From Acuticoccus sediminis (GTDB lineage: Bacteria; Pseudomonadota; Alphaproteobacteria; Rhizobiales; Amorphaceae): a DNA stretch of 64,000 nt. Of the stretch, positions 14,866-23,220 are shown one piece after another. The stretch's first letter is position 1. Every line of letters starts with the position of its first letter. The translations under genes were made by a program, and so were the position numbers. The stretch covers positions 1 to 64,000 of the forward strand of contig NZ_QHHQ01000008.1 in NCBI RefSeq assembly GCF_003258595.1. Reading direction: 5' to 3'. Under the pieces are notes generated by a model. The model was given only the letters and a program-made list of their open reading frames with translations, was not told where the DNA came from and did no database searches.

Positions 14866-15109
14866 ACGTAACGCAACCGGAAGTTTCGTCTTTTGAATCG
14901 CACGCGCGCACGCGAAAGAAGCGATCACGTGACATGCCTGATGGCCCGGAGCAGTGTCACTCTAGCCGAACCCTATGCCCCATTATCGCTTTGTAATTAC
15001 TGCCAAAATTCGCTTGCCCAATCGCACGCATTTCGCTAGAACAATGTCGGCGCCATTTCACGCGCCACCACAAAGGCATTTCATATGACGAATTTTCAGC
15101 GAGCGATTT

Positions 15110-15361
15110 ATGGCGAAATTCATTCCGGGACTCACCACAACCTCTAACCTCCTGTTGAAGTGCGAGGCCGCGAACTATCTGCGGATCTCACCGTCAACCT
15201 TCCGGCGACTTGAGAAGGCCGGCGAGCTACCAGAACCTGTGAAGGTTGGGCCACGAACGCTTTATCGTCGTGCAGACCTTGACGACTGGCTTGCCCCCGA
15301 TTCGCGCACTGGCGAAGATAGCGATTCCGCCGCGATCCTTGCGGCGGTTCGCTGGAGCTAG
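15110..15361 (+). CDS. xis: Excisionase / AlpA-family HTH protein
   Basis: 83 residues. CEAANYLRISPSTFRRLEKAG followed by VKVGPRTLYRRADLDDWLA is the MerR-type excisionase fold (split here: EAANYLRISPSTFRRLEK, about residues 19-36, then the wing). It lies 3 bases before the integrase gene in the same direction, the classic xis-int layout. It should bend attachment-site DNA to drive excision, and may also repress transcription. Confidence 0.8.
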   Translation: MAKFIPGLTTTSNLLLKCEAANYLRISPSTFRRLEKAGELPEPVKVGPRTLYRRADLDDWLAPDSRTGEDSDSAAILAAVRWS

Positions 15362-15364
15362 AGC

Positions 15365-16399
15365 ATGTCCAAAAAATACGTAACGTCCTCGCCCGACCGT
15401 CACGGGCGCATACGACACCGATTCCGACGAAACGGCGTCACAAGATACCTTCCCGGCGATCCGGGAAGTGATCAGTTTGAAGCGACCTATCAGGAATGCC
15501 TCAGGCTGGCCAAGGACGCTGAAACGAACCCCATCAAACGCAAGCTCACGCCACAGGAGGAGGCCGCTCCTGAGGGCTCTGTGGCTGCGCTAATTCGCGA
15601 CTATCGGGCGACGAACAAATTTCTACGCCTGAAGCCTCCGACCAAGCGTCAATATGACGGTGCGTTTGGCGCCTTCATTGATTTGTTCGGGAAGGCGCGT
15701 GTTGCCGACATCGATGTGAAGTTCGTCCTCAACATGGTCAACGACCTCAATGGGACGCCGGGTGTGGCCAACGCCTATCTCCGGTGCATGAAGCTCCTGT
15801 TGAACCATGCGGTCCTGTGCGGCGATATCCCGACCAATCCCGCTAGTCGTGTCCAACCGATCAAGTTGGGCGAAATCGACACGTGGGCCGAAGCGGACCT
15901 AGCGAAGTTTGAGAAGCGATGGCCGAACGGAACGGTGGAGCGTCGCATTTACAACCTCGCGCTCTACACGGGCCAACGTGCATCGGACCTTCGCCGGATG
16001 ATGGTGCACGATATCGAGGATGGCGTGATCTCGATTCGGCAGTCCAAGACGGGGGAGGTGGTAGTCCTACCCATTCATCCGGCGCTGCAAGCCGATCTCG
16101 ACGAATTTCCGCCCAAGGGGGAATTCCTCATCCATCGTGCAGACGGGAAGGGCTACAGTGGCGGCGTCATATCGAAGTTGCTGAGGGAAGCGCTTCGTAA
16201 GGCCAAGCTACCTGAGAACCTGAAGCTACATGGTCTCAGAAAGGCGACGTGCCGACGACTCGCTGAGGCAGGTGCCTCTGAGCGTGAGATTATGTCGGTG
16301 AGTGGCCATCGGTCTCCGCAGATGGTCTCGCACTACGTGAAGGCTGCGAGCCAACGGAAGATGGCAGCGGCGGCAATGGCCAAATTGCTCGCTGTCTAA
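15365..16399 (+). CDS. int: Tyrosine-recombinase integrase
   Basis: 344 residues. An N-terminal arm-binding region and core-binding SAM-like domain (about 70-165) are followed by a catalytic domain with R205 (GQRAS), K228 (SKTGE), H289-R292 (HGLR), H315 (GHRS) and the nucleophile Y324 (SHYVK), all present. Its stop is 72 bases from the 3' end of tRNA-Lys, which should contain the attachment core. Intact and probably functional. Confidence 0.95.
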   Translation: MSKKYVTSSPDRHGRIRHRFRRNGVTRYLPGDPGSDQFEATYQECLRLAKDAETNPIKRKLTPQEEAAPEGSVAALIRDYRATNKFLRLKPPTKRQYDGAFGAFIDLFGKARVADIDVKFVLNMVNDLNGTPGVANAYLRCMKLLLNHAVLCGDIPTNPASRVQPIKLGEIDTWAEADLAKFEKRWPNGTVERRIYNLALYTGQRASDLRRMMVHDIEDGVISIRQSKTGEVVVLPIHPALQADLDEFPPKGEFLIHRADGKGYSGGVISKLLREALRKAKLPENLKLHGLRKATCRRLAEAGASEREIMSVSGHRSPQMVSHYVKAASQRKMAAAAMAKLLAV

Positions 16400-16470
16400 C
16401 CGCTTTTGTCTAACCGCTGATTGGGTTGTGTCCAACCTTCTCCGGGCTGCTGCTAAGCCCTTGAGAAACT

Positions 16471-16546
<76 letters not shown>

Positions 16547-16674
16547 CAACCAAGGCCGGTGACATAGGCCGGATTTCCGGCGAGGTCAACCGCCGACATG
16601 CCACTTCGGGCCCGTAAAACCGGAATGGGATGCAGCCATCCACCGGCCGAGCCTCCTGGCAGCCTTTTCGCCGC

Positions 16675-17844
16675 CTACAGCCCCGATATCGCCCGGGCGA
16701 AGTCCTCCGCCTGGAAGGGGGCCAGATCGTCGATCCCCTCGCCGATGCCGATGAAATGGATCGGGAGTTTGTGCTTCGCCGCGATGGCGACGAGGATGCC
16801 GCCGCGCGCCGTTCCGTCGAGCTTCGTCATGACGAGGCCGGTGACGCCCACCGTCTTGCCGAAGATGTCGACCTGGTTCATCGCGTTCTGGCCGGTGGTC
16901 GCGTCGAGCGTCAGGAGCACGGCGTGCGGCGCGTCCGGATTGCGGCGCTTGATGACGCGGACGATCTTCTCGAGCTCGGCCATCAGCTCGGCGCGGTTCT
17001 GCAGGCGGCCGGCGGTGTCGATGAGCAGGACGTCCGCGTCGGCGGCGGCGTCGAGCGCCTCGTAGACGAGGCCGGCGGCGTCGGCCTTCGGTGCGCCCGC
17101 GACCACCGTGCAGCCGGACCGCTCGCCCCAGATCTTCAGCTGCTCGACCGCGGCGGCGCGGAACGTGTCGCCCGCGGCGAGCACGACCTTCTTGCCCGCG
17201 GCCGCCTGCTGCGCCGCGATCTTGCCGATCGTGGTGGTCTTTCCGGTCCCGTTGACGCCGACCACCAGGACGATGAACGGCGCCTCGCCGGTGATCTCCA
17301 GCGGGCGGGCGAGGGGGGCGAGCACCTTCTCCACCTCGTCGGCCAGCACCTCCTGCAGCTCGTCGGCGTCGATGCCGCGGGCGTAGCGCTGCTGCGACAG
17401 GCGGTCGGTGATCGCCATCGCGGTGTCGACGCCGAGGTCGGCCTCGATGAGGATGTCCTCGAGATCCTGGAGCGACGAGGCATCCAGCTTCTTCTTGGTG
17501 AAGAGGCCGGAGACCTGGTCGCCGAGGCGGTTGGACGACCGCCCGAGACCCTTGCGCAGGCGCGAGAACCAGCCGTCCTTCGCGGCTGTCGCCCCGGCCG
17601 TCGGTGCCGGTTCCGTCGCCGTGTCGACCGCGGTTCCGGCCGGGTCCGCGCCGGTGCCGCGAACGTCCGCCTCCCGCACCCCGGTATCGCCCGAGACCGT
17701 GCCCGGGGCGGCGGACGCGGCTGGCGCCGTGGCGGACGCGGGCGCGGTGGAATCGGGCGCGGCGGAATCGGGCGCAGGGATTTCGGGCTGGGCTTCGGCC
17801 GACTTGCGGCGGCCGAAACCCCAGAAGGAACGCCGTTCGCTCAT
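16675..17844 (-). CDS. ftsY: Signal recognition particle receptor FtsY
   Basis: 389 residues. Residues 1-110 form an acidic, Ala/Pro/Thr-rich membrane-association domain typical of the alphaproteobacterial form. The NG domain follows: GVNGTGKTTTIGK (G1, about 197), DTFRAAA, DTAGRL (G3, about 276), TKLDGTARGG (G4, about 340) and the closing GIGEGIDDLAPF. This GTPase docks ribosome-nascent chain complexes to the Sec translocon. The ATG at 17844 overlaps the mtaB stop as ATGA, so the two are coupled. Confidence 0.97.
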   Translation of the reverse strand: MSERRSFWGFGRRKSAEAQPEIPAPDSAAPDSTAPASATAPAASAAPGTVSGDTGVREADVRGTGADPAGTAVDTATEPAPTAGATAAKDGWFSRLRKGLGRSSNRLGDQVSGLFTKKKLDASSLQDLEDILIEADLGVDTAMAITDRLSQQRYARGIDADELQEVLADEVEKVLAPLARPLEITGEAPFIVLVVGVNGTGKTTTIGKIAAQQAAAGKKVVLAAGDTFRAAAVEQLKIWGERSGCTVVAGAPKADAAGLVYEALDAAADADVLLIDTAGRLQNRAELMAELEKIVRVIKRRNPDAPHAVLLTLDATTGQNAMNQVDIFGKTVGVTGLVMTKLDGTARGGILVAIAAKHKLPIHFIGIGEGIDDLAPFQAEDFARAISGL

Positions 17845-19112
17845 GCCGCCTCGGCCAGGGCTCGGATGCTGAGGCTGCCGTCGACGACGCCGTCCACGCG
17901 GCCGGTGACGAACGTGCCGGGGAGGGCCGGCCCGTCGATGCGGGCGGGGAGGTAGGTCGGGGTGCGGCCGCGCCCGTCGTCCTCCACCAGGACCTCCACC
18001 TCGGTGCCGACGGCGCCGGCGAGGGTGCGCGCCATGGCCGCCTCCGCCGCCTCGCGCAGCCGCGCGGCGCGCGCCTTGACGACCTGACGGGAGAGCTGGG
18101 GCATCCGCGCGGCCGGCGTTCCGGCGCGCGGGGAGAACGGGAAGACGTGGACGTGGCTCAGCCCACAATCCTCGATGATGGCGAGGGTTCGCTCGAACAT
18201 GGCCTCGGTTTCGGTCGGGAAGCCGGCGATGATGTCGGCGCCGAAGGTCGTCTCCGGCCGCCGGGCCCTGACGTCGGCGCAGAACTCCACCGCGTGGTGG
18301 CGCAGGTGCCGGCGCTTCATGCGCTTCAGGATCATGTCGTCGCCGGCCTGGAGCGACAGGTGCAGGTGCGGCATCAGCCGCGGCTCGGACGCGAAGACGT
18401 CGAGCAGCGCGGGGTCGGCCTCGATGCTGTCGATCGACGACAGGCGGAGGCGCGCGAGGTCCGGAACGTGCGTCAGGATGCGTCCGACGAGGTCGCCGAG
18501 GCTCGGCGCGCCGGGAAGGTCGGGGCCGTAGCTCGTCAGGTCGACGCCGGTCAGCACCACCTCGGCGTGACCCGAATCGACGAGGCGCTTCACCTGATCG
18601 ACCACGCGCCCCATCGGCACGGAGCGGGACGGGCCGCGTCCATATGGGATGATGCAGAAGGTGCAGCGATGGTCGCACCCGTTCTGCACCTCGACGAAGG
18701 CGCGGGTGCGGGCGGAGAAGGCGTCGACCATGTGCTCGGCCGTCTCCGACAGCGACATGACGTCGCTGACGACGACGCGCTCGTTCAACGACAGACCTTG
18801 CCAGAACGAGGGCGAGACCTTCTCGCCGTTGCCGGCGACGTGGTCGACCTCCGGCATGTCGGCGAAGGTGCCCGGCTCGGTCTGCGCGGCGCAGCCGGTG
18901 GCGACGATGGTGGCGTTCGGACGCTCGCGGCGGATCCGCCGGATGGTCTGGCGCGCCTGACGGACAGCCTCGGCGGTGACGGCACAGGTGTTCACCACGA
19001 CGAGGTCGTCGTGTCCGGCCGCGTGCGCGAGCGCGCGCACGTTCTCGCTCTCAAGTGCGTTGAGGCGGCAGCCGAAGGTCACGACGTCAATAGGGGCAGG
19101 GTTTGTCTTCAC
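17841..19112 (-). CDS. mtaB: tRNA t6A37 methylthiotransferase MtaB
   Basis: 423 residues from a GTG at 19112 (VKTNPAPIDVVTFGC); a TTG at 19184 would add 24 atypical residues. The N-terminal MTTase domain has three cluster cysteines (C15, C43, C74), the radical-SAM motif is GCDHRCTFC (C146, C150, C153), and a C-terminal TRAM domain is present. It adds a methylthio group to N6-threonylcarbamoyl-adenosine at position 37 of ANN-decoding tRNAs. Pairing with ftsY is common in Hyphomicrobiales. Confidence 0.93.
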   Translation of the reverse strand: MKTNPAPIDVVTFGCRLNALESENVRALAHAAGHDDLVVVNTCAVTAEAVRQARQTIRRIRRERPNATIVATGCAAQTEPGTFADMPEVDHVAGNGEKVSPSFWQGLSLNERVVVSDVMSLSETAEHMVDAFSARTRAFVEVQNGCDHRCTFCIIPYGRGPSRSVPMGRVVDQVKRLVDSGHAEVVLTGVDLTSYGPDLPGAPSLGDLVGRILTHVPDLARLRLSSIDSIEADPALLDVFASEPRLMPHLHLSLQAGDDMILKRMKRRHLRHHAVEFCADVRARRPETTFGADIIAGFPTETEAMFERTLAIIEDCGLSHVHVFPFSPRAGTPAARMPQLSRQVVKARAARLREAAEAAMARTLAGAVGTEVEVLVEDDGRGRTPTYLPARIDGPALPGTFVTGRVDGVVDGSLSIRALAEAA

Positions 19113-19225
19113 GGTGAAGATATGCGCCGGAGGACCGGCCCTTGCAACCGGATGTGAGCGCAACTCGGCTTTGTGGCAGTACAAAATGACTTGCGCGTCG
19201 CCCGATGTGACAGCACCATCACCTC

Positions 19226-19762
19226 ATGAGCACTGCGGCGATTGCTATACGAACGGCGAAACCGACCGACGCGCACGGCCTGGCGGACGTGCACGACGAC
19301 GCATGGCGGTTCGCGTATCGCGGCATTCTCCCCGGCGTCGAGCTGGAGCGAATGATCGCCCGCCGTGGCCCGACCTGGTGGCACAAGGCCATCACCCGCC
19401 GCGTGCCGATCGTGGTGCTGGAAAATGGCGGCCAAGTGCGCGGCTACGTCACCTATGGCGGCAGCCGCGTGCGCACCTTGCCCTACCGGGCGGAGATCTA
19501 CGAGCTCTACATTCACCCGGAATATTCCGGGCTCGGCTTCGGCCGGCGCCTCTTCCGCACGGTGCAGCAGCGGCTGCTCCGTCGCGGGCACGACGCGCTC
19601 GTCGTCTGGTGCCTCGCCGACAACGACCCCGCCTGCCGCTTCTACGAGGCGATGGGCGGCCGGCCGGTCGCCGGCGCGGACGAGATGTTCCAGGACGTGC
19701 GGGTCGCCAAGGTGGCCTACGGCTTCGATCAAGGGGTTCCGGATCCTGACAGCACCGAATGA
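19226..19762 (+). CDS. GNAT family N-acetyltransferase
   Basis: 178 residues. Acetyl-CoA-binding motif A is visible as IYELYIHPEYSGLGFGRRLF (about 90-109), followed by LVVWCLADNDPACRFYEAMGG, the usual N-terminal arm and closing strand. Substrate unknown; similar stand-alone proteins modify small molecules or protein N-termini. Its 3' end overlaps a second frame with no normal start codon (next entry). Confidence 0.88.
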   Translation: MSTAAIAIRTAKPTDAHGLADVHDDAWRFAYRGILPGVELERMIARRGPTWWHKAITRRVPIVVLENGGQVRGYVTYGGSRVRTLPYRAEIYELYIHPEYSGLGFGRRLFRTVQQRLLRRGHDALVVWCLADNDPACRFYEAMGGRPVAGADEMFQDVRVAKVAYGFDQGVPDPDSTE

Positions 19763-20309
19763 AACACCGGCCTTCGGCGACCTGCCCTTCGCCGTCGACC
19801 CGCCGGAGGATGTCAACGTCGTCGTCACCGCGTCGACCGGATCCCTGCCGCTCAGCCTCGTCACCGACACGTCCGGCCGTCTGACCGTCGACCAGCTCTA
19901 CCACACGACCATGCGCTGCCCCGGCAACGTCGGCCTGATCCCGCAGACGATCGGGGAGGACGGCTCTCCGGTCCACGCGGTGGTGGTCGGGGAGCATGCG
20001 CTGGCGCCGGGCCTCATCGTCGGCGCCCGGCCGATCGGCGTCCTCTATGTCAGCGGCGCCGACGCGGACGAGATGACGCTGCTGTGCGTCCCGGCCGCCC
20101 GCCTGACCACGCGCTACAACTCGGTGGTGAACTACAAGGACCTGCCGCGCGGCGACCTGCGGGCGATCGCCAACTTCTTCCTGCACTACCGCGACGTCGA
20201 GGAGACCTCGCGTCCCCGCACCTCCGGCTGGGGCGACGTTTCGGAGGCCCACCGCGTGGTGACGGAGGCCGCGGCCCGCTGGACGAAGGCGGCGAAGGCG
20301 CCGGGCTGA
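19746..20309 (+). CDS. Degenerate inorganic pyrophosphatase-like protein (start unclear)
   Basis: About 187 residues. VDQLYHTTMRCPGNVGLIPQ, DGSPVHAVVV, PIGVLYVSGADADE and AIANFFLHYRDVE follow the soluble pyrophosphatase fold in order. Several catalytic residues are changed: the DGDPxD aspartates become DGSPVH, and the downstream acidic cluster is diluted. Hydrolysis of pyrophosphate is therefore doubtful. No ATG, GTG or TTG lies in frame between the GNAT overlap and mid-domain (first ATG at 19911). CTG at 19746 is given as a nominal start. Skipping one G of GGGG (19733-19736) would fuse it to the GNAT protein. Confidence 0.6.
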   Translation: MTAPNETPAFGDLPFAVDPPEDVNVVVTASTGSLPLSLVTDTSGRLTVDQLYHTTMRCPGNVGLIPQTIGEDGSPVHAVVVGEHALAPGLIVGARPIGVLYVSGADADEMTLLCVPAARLTTRYNSVVNYKDLPRGDLRAIANFFLHYRDVEETSRPRTSGWGDVSEAHRVVTEAAARWTKAAKAPG

Positions 20310-20750
20310 CGGACGGCGCCCCGGCTGACGCTCTCCGTCAGGCCGCAGACGACCACATGCCGGACCGGTCATCTCGCCGGAGCGTCCCGCATCACATGCC
20401 GCTCGATCTCCGACCGCCGGTCCGACGTCCGGGGCAACGAGGTCCCGACTGCGGCGCTCACGCAATCCGGGGCGGGAGCCTGATCGCCGGAGCCGCCGTC
20501 GCGCCCCCCGAAGGGCGGCGTGCGGGATCCGCTGCAAGGGGCCGCAGGCCGGCGAAGCCGCTCGCCCATGCAGCGGATCCCGCACGCTGCCAGGGGGAAA
20601 GCGCGATGGTGGCTCCGGCGGTCAGGCGGGCTGATCGCTGGTGAGCCCCGAGCCCGCCGGAGGCTCCGCGCGTTCCGTTCCTGGATCTTCGCTGCGGTCC
20701 CGCATGACGCGGACCTCTCGGGTGCGGACCGGTATGCCGCCGGGCCCGGC
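20310..20750. other. Intergenic region between convergent genes, dominated by an inverted repeat
   Basis: 441 bases with no gene I can support. It holds the long imperfect inverted repeat described separately. Rightward and leftward genes converge on it, so it may also serve as a termination zone. Confidence 0.6.
20454..20651. repeat. Long imperfect inverted repeat, REP/MITE-like
   Basis: The arms match best at 20478-20536 and 20569-20627 (about 59 bases, most positions identical), with weaker similarity outward to about 20454 and 20651. The innermost 19 bases are a perfect match: GCGTGCGGGATCCGCTGCA (20518-20536) and its complement (20569-20587), separated by 32 bases. The outer part pairs GCCTGATCGCCGGAGCC with GGCTCCGGCGGTCAGGC. 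No transposase is nearby. Confidence 0.75.
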
Positions 20751-21131
20751 TCAGTCGTCGGCGTCGTCGATCGCGTACATGTCGTCGTCGCTGAGGCCGA
20801 AGTGGTGGCCGATTTCGTGGACGAGGACGTGGCGGATGACCTCTTCCACCGAATTCTCGCTGCCGCGCTGGTAGGCGAGGATCGGCAGCCGGTAGAGCCA
20901 CACGCGGTTCGGCATCATGCCGGTGTACTCCGCCCCGCCGCCGTTGCTGAGGCCGACGCCCTGGAAGAGGCCGAGGAGGTCGAGCGGGTGGTCGATGCCC
21001 ATCGACGCCAGGACGTCGGGCGAGGCCTCGTCGGCGACGCGGATCTCCACGTCCTGCGTCAGGGCGCGCACGTCCTCGGGGAGGAGTTCGTACTGCGCCC
21101 TGGCGAGGGAGGCGAAGGTCTCCGCGTCCAT
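20751..21131 (-). CDS. Zincin-like metallopeptidase family protein
   Basis: 126 residues, the usual size for this family of small putative metallopeptidases. The zinc motif HEIGHHFGLSD lies near the C-terminus (about 105-115), followed by an acidic tail. No signal peptide, so probably cytosolic. Substrate unknown. The ATG overlaps the dsbB-like stop as TAATG, which links it to the membrane-protein operon. Confidence 0.85.
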   Translation of the reverse strand: MDAETFASLARAQYELLPEDVRALTQDVEIRVADEASPDVLASMGIDHPLDLLGLFQGVGLSNGGGAEYTGMMPNRVWLYRLPILAYQRGSENSVEEVIRHVLVHEIGHHFGLSDDDMYAIDDADD

Positions 21132-21676
21132 TAGCGTGTCCCGGCGCCCGTCCCGGCGGCGGGCGCCGCTGCGGTGCGGCGGCTCGGACCGATGAGGGCG
21201 GCGAGGAGCAGGAGGAAGGCGGCGGTGCCGGCGCTGAGGACGTTCCAGCCGGCGAAGCTGAGGCCGAGGAAGCGGCCCTGCACCTCGGTGCAGCTCACGA
21301 CGTGCTCGGTGTCGAGCGCACCGAGAAGGCCGTTCGGGTTGTCGAAGATGTTGTCTCCGCCGCCGCCCGAGCAGGTGCTGGGGCCGGGCCAGAAGCCCCA
21401 CTCGGCGCCGGCATGGTAGACGCCGAGGCCCGCGCTCCACGCGACGGCGACGGCCGCGGCGAGGACCAGAAGGCGTGCCAGGCGGGGCGCCGGGCCCTGC
21501 AGCAGGAGCGCCGCCAGGGTCAGCGGGATGGCGATGTAGTAGCCGGTGCGCTGCTCGAGGCAGAGCGGGCAGGGCTGGAAGCCGCCGACGAGCTGGAAGA
21601 GCCACACCGCCGCGATGGCGAGGAGCATGACGACGAAGGCGCCGAAGGCCATCGCGGAGGAGGTGAGGGTTTTCAT
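21131..21676 (-). CDS. dsbB: Disulfide bond formation protein, DsbB family
   Basis: 181 residues with four predicted membrane spans. CPLC (about 36-39) in the first periplasmic loop would pass electrons to quinone, and the second loop has the pair in STCSGG and VSCTE that would contact DsbA. Residue order and size fit inner-membrane DsbB. ATGA overlap with the DedA-type gene before it and TAATG with the peptidase after it. Confidence 0.88.
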   Translation of the reverse strand: MKTLTSSAMAFGAFVVMLLAIAAVWLFQLVGGFQPCPLCLEQRTGYYIAIPLTLAALLLQGPAPRLARLLVLAAAVAVAWSAGLGVYHAGAEWGFWPGPSTCSGGGGDNIFDNPNGLLGALDTEHVVSCTEVQGRFLGLSFAGWNVLSAGTAAFLLLLAALIGPSRRTAAAPAAGTGAGTR

Positions 21677-22251
21677 AGGAACTTGACCGCCACGAAACCG
21701 AGCACCGCGACGACGCCGACGGCGGCGAGCACCAGCGCGAGGCGGTCCTCGATGAAGCGGCGGATCGGCGGGCCGAACACATACAGGAGCCCCGCCACCA
21801 GGAAGAAGCGGATGCCGCGGGCGAAGATGCTCGCCACGATGAAGACGGGCAAGGACAACCCTGTCGCACCCGAGGCGATGGTGATCACCTTGTAGGGGAA
21901 GGGCGTGATTCCGGCGAGGAACACGATCCAGGCCCCGTACTGGTTGAAGCGTGCCGTGAAGTCCGCGAACTTCTCGCTGTAGCCGTAGAACTCGAGGAGG
22001 GGCTGGGCGAGGGCGTCGAACAGGACCGCGCCGATGAAGTACCCGGCGAGGCCGCCGATGACCGACGCCACGGTGCACAGCGCCGCGTACCAGATCCATT
22101 TGGTCCGCTCCGACAGGACCATCGGGATGAGGAGGAGGTCCGGCGGGATGGGAAAGAAGGAGCTTTCCGCGAACGACACCCCCGCGAGGGCCGGGGTGGC
22201 ATGCCGGCTTGCCGCCAGAGCCATGGTCTTGTCGTAGAGCTTCTGGAGCAA
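21673..22251 (-). CDS. YqaA/DedA-family membrane protein
   Basis: 192 residues from a TTG at 22251 preceded by GAGG at a suitable distance; the frame stays open further upstream, but that part overlaps the previous gene. FAESSFFPIPPDLLLIPM near the N-terminus and FLAGITPFPYKVITIASG in the middle are the VTT/DedA signature with the re-entrant loop. Family members act in lipid or ion transport across the inner membrane; YqaA subgroup function is unclear. Seven bases after the transferase stop. Confidence 0.85.
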   Translation of the reverse strand: MLQKLYDKTMALAASRHATPALAGVSFAESSFFPIPPDLLLIPMVLSERTKWIWYAALCTVASVIGGLAGYFIGAVLFDALAQPLLEFYGYSEKFADFTARFNQYGAWIVFLAGITPFPYKVITIASGATGLSLPVFIVASIFARGIRFFLVAGLLYVFGPPIRRFIEDRLALVLAAVGVVAVLGFVAVKFL

Positions 22252-22258
22252 GGTCGCC

Positions 22259-23209
22259 TCAGCTGTAGTCGATATCAGGCCCGACCGGGACAATCCCCGT
22301 CGGGTTTATCGCCCTATGGCTCGTATAATAGTGCCGCTTGATGTGGACCAGATCCGTGGTGTCGCCGAACCCGTGGAGTGCGTAGAGAGCCTTCAGGTAC
22401 CGCCAAAGGTTCGGATAGTCCACGATCCGCCGGATGTTGCACTTGAAGTGCCCGTGATAGACCGGATCGAACCGCACCAGGGTGGTGTAGAGGCGGATAT
22501 CGGCCTCCGTCAGCTGGTCGCCGACGAGGTAGTCCTTGCCCTCGAGGCGCGCCTCCAGCCAGTCGAGGCTCTCGAACAGCCGCGCGACCTCCGCGTCATA
22601 GACACTTTGCCGCGTCGCGAAGCCGGCCTTGTAGACGCCGTTGTTCACCGTGTCGTAGACGCGCGCGTTGACCCGGTCGATCTCGCCCCGCAGCGCCTCG
22701 GGGTAGGTGGTCCCGGTCTCGGCGCCCGCCTGATCGAAGGCGCTGTCGAACATGCGGATCACTTCGGACGACTCGTTGTTGACGATCGTCCCGCGCTCCT
22801 TGTCCCACAACACCGGCACGGTGACGCGGCCGGTGTAGTTGCGGTCGGCAGCCAGGTAGACCTCGCGCAGATAGCGCGCGTGGTTGATCATGTCGGGGAT
22901 GACGCCCGGGCCTTCCTCGAAGGTCCAGCCGTTCTCGGCCATGTGCCAGTGGACGACCGAGAGGCCGACGATTTCCTCGAGCCCCTTGCGGCGCCGCATG
23001 ATGAGGGCGCGGTGCGCCCAGGGGCAGGCGAGGGAGACGTAGAGGTGGTAGCGTCCCGCCTCGGCCCTGAAGCCGCCCTCGCCGGTGGGGCCCGGCGCGC
23101 CGTCGGCGGTCACCCAGTTGCGGAAGGACGACGCCTTGCGCCTGAACTCGCCGTTCGCGCCGGCGAACTCGGCGCCATCATGCCATGCGCCGTCTAGCAA
23201 ATATCCCAT
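22259..23209 (-). CDS. Glutathionyl-hydroquinone reductase (Xi-class GST)
   Basis: 316 residues. SLACPWAHRALIMRRRKGL (about 60-78) contains the catalytic Cys of the Xi class. VPVLWDKERGTIVNNESSEV binds glutathione, and the C-terminal helical domain ends with LVHIKRHYY and NPTGIVPVGP, both diagnostic of the YqjG/EcmB type. It reduces glutathionyl-hydroquinones using glutathione, protecting against or recycling aromatic quinones, which may matter in this aromatic-degrading host. The ATG at 23209 is preferred over a TTG one codon earlier. Confidence 0.9.
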   Translation of the reverse strand: MGYLLDGAWHDGAEFAGANGEFRRKASSFRNWVTADGAPGPTGEGGFRAEAGRYHLYVSLACPWAHRALIMRRRKGLEEIVGLSVVHWHMAENGWTFEEGPGVIPDMINHARYLREVYLAADRNYTGRVTVPVLWDKERGTIVNNESSEVIRMFDSAFDQAGAETGTTYPEALRGEIDRVNARVYDTVNNGVYKAGFATRQSVYDAEVARLFESLDWLEARLEGKDYLVGDQLTEADIRLYTTLVRFDPVYHGHFKCNIRRIVDYPNLWRYLKALYALHGFGDTTDLVHIKRHYYTSHRAINPTGIVPVGPDIDYS

Positions 23210-23220
23210 CAAACGTCCCT

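Larger units (their letters stand above)
14662..15109. other. Divergent intergenic region between HTH gene and excisionase
   Basis: A 448-base switch-like region between oppositely oriented genes. It contains the HTH promoter and dyad (14692-14749), one exact copy of the dispersed palindrome (14851-14865), and a weak rightward frame of about 75 codons (ATG at 14769) with no recognisable features. No lambda cI-like repressor gene is present. Confidence 0.6.
1..16470. mobile_element. Prophage, right-hand part
   Basis: A continuous run of HK97/siphovirus-type structural genes transcribed leftward, a replication-like block, and excisionase and integrase genes transcribed rightward. It ends at the 3' end of a tRNA-Lys gene, the usual target for a tyrosine recombinase. 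Base composition is clearly less GC-rich than the chromosome to the right, and genes are packed with start/stop overlaps. The left attachment site, lysis genes and the remaining tail genes are not in the window. Element type is certain; the exact right boundary (within or next to the tRNA 3' end) is inferred. Confidence 0.93.
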
